A stretch of DNA of 64,000 bases from Hippopus hippopus (lineage: Eukaryota; Mollusca; Bivalvia; Cardiida; Cardiidae): contig OX328109.1 of the NCBI GenBank assembly GCA_946811185.2, positions 1,178,001-1,242,000 on the forward strand, in the 5' to 3' direction. How positions within the stretch are numbered: position 1 is the first letter of the stretch; every line of letters begins with the position of its first letter. Under the pieces are notes generated by a model. It did not search any database and had not been told where the DNA came from. It saw only the letters and a program-made list of their open reading frames with translations. Made by a program: the position numbers and the translations under genes. Below, piece by piece: positions 61,401 to 64,000 of this stretch.

Positions 61401-63491
61401 ATTGCAAAGGGCAGGAAAAGGTCAATTTTGGGGAGGATAAAGGCCAACATTGGTGGGGGAAAAGGGCAATGGAACTGAGGAAAAGGTCTACTCTTGAGGG
61501 AAAAGGGGCAACACTGGAGGGAGAATGTCAATGTTGGAGGGAGAAAAGGACATCATTTCAGGTGAAAAGGGCAACATTTGAGGGGAAAAGGTCAAAAGTT
61601 GAAGGGGAAAAGGGCAAAGGTCACAATCACCATGGAAAGCAGAATACTTTTTCATGGAAAACATGAAAACAATGACATGTTCTGTTACCTTTTACCACAC
61701 AAAGAAATTTAAGATTTGTCCATTTTGAAAGTATTAGCTGAAGATAGTTTAAGTGTGGTTCAGATGTTAAAATCTGCCTGAATGGGTAAAAAACAGTTTG
61801 GGAAAAGGAGAAAATACTGGTTACCAGCATTTTCTCCTTCTCCCAAAATATTTTCAAAAGCCTACTTTCTAAGCTTAATTAAAACTTGGAATTGTGTGGT
61901 TAAAGGTTAGGATTTAAAAACAATAAAACTGTAATTAAAACAAAGCTAATACATTAGGCCAAAAATCATTGTAAAATTTTTATTACGAGTATCCCTTGAG
62001 ATAAAACTTAAGCAGACAGCTTTAAAAACAGTAAAATTGGGATAACCAAAATGGAATTAAGTTGTAAAATTTGACAGATGACTGAATGTTATATTATTGC
62101 AACAAAAGCAGAAATTACTTGTTTCTTGCCCAAAATCTTTGCAAAAGGAGCCTGCTTCAAAACTTAAAAGGTAATACACAGAGAGAAATGAGTTAAAGAA
62201 TATCGAGAAAAATTCAGCTTGAAGAAAGTATAAAAGTACAATTCTAGCAGAAATTCGGGTCATTCCGGCAAGTCAAATTATCTCCCATGCCAGACAACAG
62301 GTTGGTCCTTTTCTGTATTCCTTTACATTTATCCTTGACTCCCTTTGGGATGTTGCAATAAATATAATTTGATTTCATGATATATACATAAGGTCCCCAT
62401 ATAATTTTAGAGCAAAATCTGTGTAATACCTCATTAGTTTCTGCATAGAGATCAAATCCACCACTTTACCCTGGTCACGTTTAAAGATCTGTGCCCTCGG
62501 AGCTTTATCGTATGTAAACCAGTCACCATACTTCCGTACATTGTTCCAACAGCCACTTTTATTGAAGATCTCTGGAAAGTACCTGTAACATTATTGTAGA
62601 GATTTAACCCGTTATCGCACGATCCTGAATGTAAACGACCCTCGAAAAGAAAGCTTTTGAAATCATTGTAGAAAAGGAGAAAATGCTGAAAACCAGCATT
62701 TTCTCCTTTTCCCACAATGTTTTCTACCCTTTCATAGCCAAATCCAATCATTTGAGCTATACTAAATTTGTCGTCTGCTAATGCTTTCATTTTGGAGAAG
62801 ACTGAAATTTTGTTGTTTGGTAAAGAGTTAACTGTAGTAAATAAATTTGGAACCTTTGACTATGACATCACCATTTTAAAGTATGAACTTCTGCAGAACA
62901 TGCAGTTTCATCTTGGATCTATGCTGCCAGTCTTTTAAGTCAAAGTTGCAAAACAGAAATACATTCCAGTATTTTCTCCTTTTCCCACAATGCTATCTAC
63001 CCTATCAAAGACAAATTCTGTCATTTGAGCCACATTTAAATTGTCATCTGCAGATGCTTTCAATTTGGTCCAGTACAAAATTTTTTTGTTTGGTAATGAG
63101 TTAACCCTTTACCAGACGACAAAATTTTAGCCATGTCCAAATTTAAAGCATTTGCAGACGACTATTTCAATGTGACTCAAATTGTGCAATTTTTCTTTCA
63201 TAGGGTAGAAAACATTGTGGAAAAAGGAGAAAATGCTGGTTACCAGTCTCCTTTTCTCACAATGTTTTCAGAAGGCTTCTTTCACAGAGTCGTTAAAAGT
63301 TGGGATTGTGCGGTAAAGGGTTAACCTGACAGCTCTAGGATCTAGAACAGATAGACTTCAATTTCAGGATGGAAGAAGTAGTGTACTGATACAGAAATCT
63401 TTTAAAGGGGACTACTTACGCAATATTATAACTCGGCCAGTACGACTGTGACTTGAGTACATCAGTTTTGTCTGCATAGAGAACTGTACCT
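58251..63491 (-). CDS. Phospholipase B-like protein (PLBD/LAMA family), 3' part, with alternative duplicated exon
   Basis: Spliced minus-strand gene, visible exons 63420-63491, 62430-62582, then either 60482-60641 or 59605-59764, then 58251-58472. The joined protein has the family landmarks in order: SYWPSYNI, FPEIFNKSG, YGDWFTYDKAPRAQIFKRDQ, RYNDFQHDPLA, CTPPYSGENGISAR, DLNP, GTYPF, HRSHGGTDMK, ISGPTFDDLPPFQWS and FGHPDIFKFDP. PLBD proteins are N-terminal-nucleophile hydrolases of lysosomes or secretory granules. They are made as signal-peptide precursors and self-cleaved before the nucleophile Cys, which would lie right of the window. Compared with vertebrate members, the C-terminus has about 15 extra residues ending YFNKK. 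Whether it is PLBD1- or PLBD2-like cannot be decided here. Confidence 0.95.
58495..58780. mobile_element. H4 element in the last PLBD-like intron
   Basis: GCATGCAGGTGTC and GCTCGGCTGCAGTTA at 5'; AAATATCTTCAGTAATGACA; ACAGCCAAGCTAAAACG at 3'. Begins about 22 bp upstream of the terminal exon. Confidence 0.78.
58990..59196 (+). mobile_element. MITE-A, left stem deleted, preceded by a reversed left-end remnant
   Basis: TTAACCCTTTACGAAGCAAA; AAAATGTCTGGAAAACAGCA joins across the missing stem. Ends GTGGTATGGCATAGTTA. The 30 bp before it (GAAAATTGTGTGGTAAAGAG) are another copy's end. Confidence 0.82.
59251..59488 (+). mobile_element. MITE-A, full length
   Basis: ACTCATTACCCAAACAATAC to GCTCGGTAAAAAGTTA. 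Contains a 10-bp direct duplication GAAAACATTGAAAACATTG at the stem base. Confidence 0.88.
59605..59764 (-). CDS. PLBD-like alternative exon, copy b
   Basis: 160 nt, same length and phase as copy a. Encodes RYNNFQHDPLAQCNCTPPYS, ENGISARCDLNPKNGTYPF and EVLGHRSHGGTDMK. Acceptor TTCTTCTAG, donor GTAATT. Most shared codons differ from copy a at the third base while the protein is conserved, so the duplication is old and both copies look selected. Using both copies would shift the frame (160 is not a multiple of 3). Confidence 0.93.
59850..60085. mobile_element. MITE-B, near full length, in the intron between the alternative PLBD exons
   Basis: TTGCTCTGTTAAAAGTAGGT ... palindrome CCCCGGTCAGCCTGTGCAGT with GTGCAGGCTGACCTGGG ... 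GATTTTATGGATCCACACTT. Confidence 0.82.
60067..60208. mobile_element. MITE-A fold-back derivative, left arms on both sides of a full hairpin
   Basis: GACTTTACCAAACAATCATG ... hairpin ... TTCAAAAGGTTTCTTGCTCA then TTAA. Right arms absent. Confidence 0.82.
60205..60433 (+). mobile_element. MITE-A, full length, between the alternative PLBD exons
   Basis: TTAACCCTTTACCACACAAT to GTCTGGTAAAGAGTTAA; another reversed left end (GGATTGTGTGGTAAAGGGTT) follows to 60463. It lies 20 bp past the donor of exon copy a. Confidence 0.93.
60482..60641 (-). CDS. PLBD-like alternative exon, copy a
   Basis: 160 nt. Encodes RYNDFQHDPLARCQCTPPYS, ENGISARSDLNPESGTYPF and GALGHRSHGGTDMK. Acceptor TTTTCAATCAG, donor GTAATG. 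It is 8 residues different from copy b, and its S in SARSDLNP is the residue I expect in the wider family. Both splice sites are intact. Confidence 0.93.
60660..61290. repeat. 38-bp degenerate minisatellite in a PLBD-like intron
   Basis: Unit close to TGAAATGAGCACTTGATTGC then ATGGTGTGTATTGTTTGA, about 14 copies with T-runs inserted at 60783 and 60979. The open frames here on the minus strand are this repeat. Confidence 0.88.
61385..61640. repeat. Purine-rich short tandem, about 20-24 bp unit
   Basis: Variants of GAGGGAAAAGGGGCAACACT recur about ten times on the plus strand; almost all purine. Confidence 0.8.
61686..61909 (-). mobile_element. MITE-A, near full length
   Basis: TACCTTTTACCACACAAAGA to GTGTGGTTAAAGGTTA. 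Stem with matched change (CAGTTTGGGAAAAGGAG against CTCCTTCTCCCAAAAT). Confidence 0.9.
62262..62402 (-). repeat. Dispersed repeat, inverted relative to 45408-45575
   Basis: CAAGTCAAATTATCTCCCAT, CTTGACTCCCTTTGGGATGT and CATGATATATACATAAGGTC match the other copy on the opposite strand. Confidence 0.8.
62430..62582 (-). CDS. PLBD-like exon (YGDWFTY segment)
   Basis: 153 nt: 1 base + 50 codons + 2 bases. Contains FPEIFNKSGCWNNVRKYGDW and PRAQIFKRDQGKVVDLISMQ. Acceptor TGTTACAG, donor GTATTA. It ends in phase 2 (AG of an Arg codon), which both copies of the next exon complete with G. A MITE-A copy ends 21 bp before the acceptor. Confidence 0.95.
62604..62831 (+). mobile_element. MITE-A, full length, 21 bp from a PLBD splice acceptor
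   Basis: TTAACCCGTTATCGCACGAT to TGTTTGGTAAAGAGTTAA. Centre changed to GAAAACC. Confidence 0.93.
62895..62962. mobile_element. MITE-C fragment
   Basis: CAGAACATGCAGTTTCATCT then TGGATCTATGCTGCC: half of the palindrome only. Confidence 0.55.
62966..63104 (+). mobile_element. MITE-A right half
   Basis: CCAGTATTTTCTCCTTTTCC to TTTGGTAATGAGTTAA; left arm and left stem absent. Confidence 0.88.
63101..63324 (-). mobile_element. MITE-A, full length, right inner stem deleted
   Basis: Shares TTAA with the half copy before it. GCTGGTTACCAG jumps to TCTCCTTTTCTCAC. Ends GTGCGGTAAAGGGTTAA. Confidence 0.92.
63420..63491 (-). CDS. PLBD-like exon (first visible)
   Basis: Reads GTVLYADKTDVLKSQSYWPS then YNI, joining in frame to the next exon as YNIAYFPEIF. 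Donor GTAAGT. The acceptor is either CTTACAG (start 63491) or two bases later (63489); both keep the frame only if the unseen upstream exon matches. A partial SINE-1 copy and a MITE-A arm fragment lie just upstream (63550-63702). Confidence 0.9.
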
Positions 63492-63549
63492 CTGTAAGAC
63501 AAAAAAGCTGTAACAGTGAAATTGAAATAGAAAAACAATTCAAAGGGCC

Positions 63550-63702
63550 ATATAGTATAGTGTTTAACCCCATTATGAACAGTATTTCAGTTACATGGCA
63601 TGGGCCATGGCACCTACACATGCTTTCGTGAAGTTTTCTTCTATTCACTAAACAACAAAATTTTAGACTTGTCCAAACTGAAAGCATTTGCAGACGACCA
63701 CT
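63550..63702 (-). mobile_element. SINE-1 fragment joined to a MITE-A right arm
   Basis: TTAACCCCATTATGAACAGT ... CACCTACACATGCTTTCGTG (SINE body), then CACTAAACAACAAAATTTTA ... GCATTTGCAGACGACC (MITE-A arm). Confidence 0.7.
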
Positions 63703-63807
63703 GTTCCACACAAACAGTTTTCTTCTGTTTCCTATAGAGTGACCCCTTGTTTCAAAGGACTAAGAACTCTTGTTTGTGTGTTATGGAGTTTTGCACACAT
63801 GTATGTT

Positions 63808-64000
63808 AACAGAGCTCCAGATAAAAGGGAGTGATGGTATTCTAAATCCATTATTTCTCCTTGAAACCCTATGTTATGGGTACTCATTAGAATCGTCTCG
63901 ATGAGACTATTCTAATGAGTACCCACACCATAGGGTTTATTGGAGAATGATTCATATTTTCAATTTTGAAATCAAAATAATTCCCTCTATCTGGAGCTCT
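63808..64000. mobile_element. MITE-F, uninterrupted copy
   Basis: AGAGCTCCAGATAAAAGGGA left end and TTCCCTCTATCTGGAGCTCT right end are inverted repeats. Internal palindrome AAACCCTATGTTATGGGTAC ... GTACCCACACCATAGGGTTT. About 193 bp; it may extend past the window edge by a few bases. Confidence 0.88.

Noticed and set aside
61382..61666. Plus-strand frame of 94 codons rich in Gly, Lys and Glu
   Set aside because: Purine-rich short tandem repeat, antisense to the PLBD-like gene and inside its intron.
823..63324. Many 60-120 codon frames containing GKGENAGYQHFLLFPQ or EKMLVTSIFSFSHN
   Set aside because: These peptides are the MITE-A palindrome read in different frames and strands; they recur at every copy.

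Overview
This is a eukaryotic, animal window. It has spliced minus-strand genes, low GC, no operons, and a very dense load of short non-autonomous transposons. The repeat types suggest a bivalve mollusc: palindromic MITEs, tRNA-headed SINEs, and tandem-cored elements ending in hairpin plus GCTAAAA. No species can be named from the sequence alone.

Two real genes are supported, both on the minus strand and both cut by a window edge. (1) 473-32798 holds the 5' coding part (11 exons, 583 codons) of a class II phosphatidylinositol transfer protein of the PITPNM/RdgB family: the initiator ATG, the complete PITP domain, an FFAT ER-tethering motif and the first part of the region before the DDHD domain. 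The rest lies left of position 1. (2) 58251-63491 holds the 3' coding part of a phospholipase B-like (PLBD/LAMA family) hydrolase. It contains a tandem duplicated 160-nt exon whose two copies must be used as alternatives to keep frame. Its 5' part lies right of position 64000. The roughly 25 kb between them (32.8-58.2 kb) has no recognised coding gene. It should contain the 5' UTR exon(s) and promoter of the PITPNM gene, because the ATG exon has a splice acceptor just upstream.

Everything else is repeats. The dominant one, called MITE-A here, is a ~228-bp TTAA-flanked element (piggyBac-like ends) carrying a nearly perfect ~66-bp palindrome at its centre. I find about 105 full, broken, nested or tandem copies, about one per 600 bp and close to a third of the window. 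Forward orientation (+) means the arm containing ACGACCCTGAG is on the left; the reverse is (-). Other families: MITE-B (ends GAGCCATGCTCTGTGAAAAG, palindrome around CAGGTCAGCCTGC), MITE-C (a second TTAA family with a palindrome around CAGACTGCAC), MITE-E (inverted CCAAT boxes), MITE-F (GAGCTCC ends), three tRNA-derived SINE families, and four sequence-unrelated families of hairpin-ended elements with tandem-repeat cores (Helentron/pearl-like architecture). Many are nested inside one another, which gives relative insertion ages.

Almost every open reading frame longer than 60 codons in this window is a translation of a MITE-A palindrome or another repeat, not a gene.
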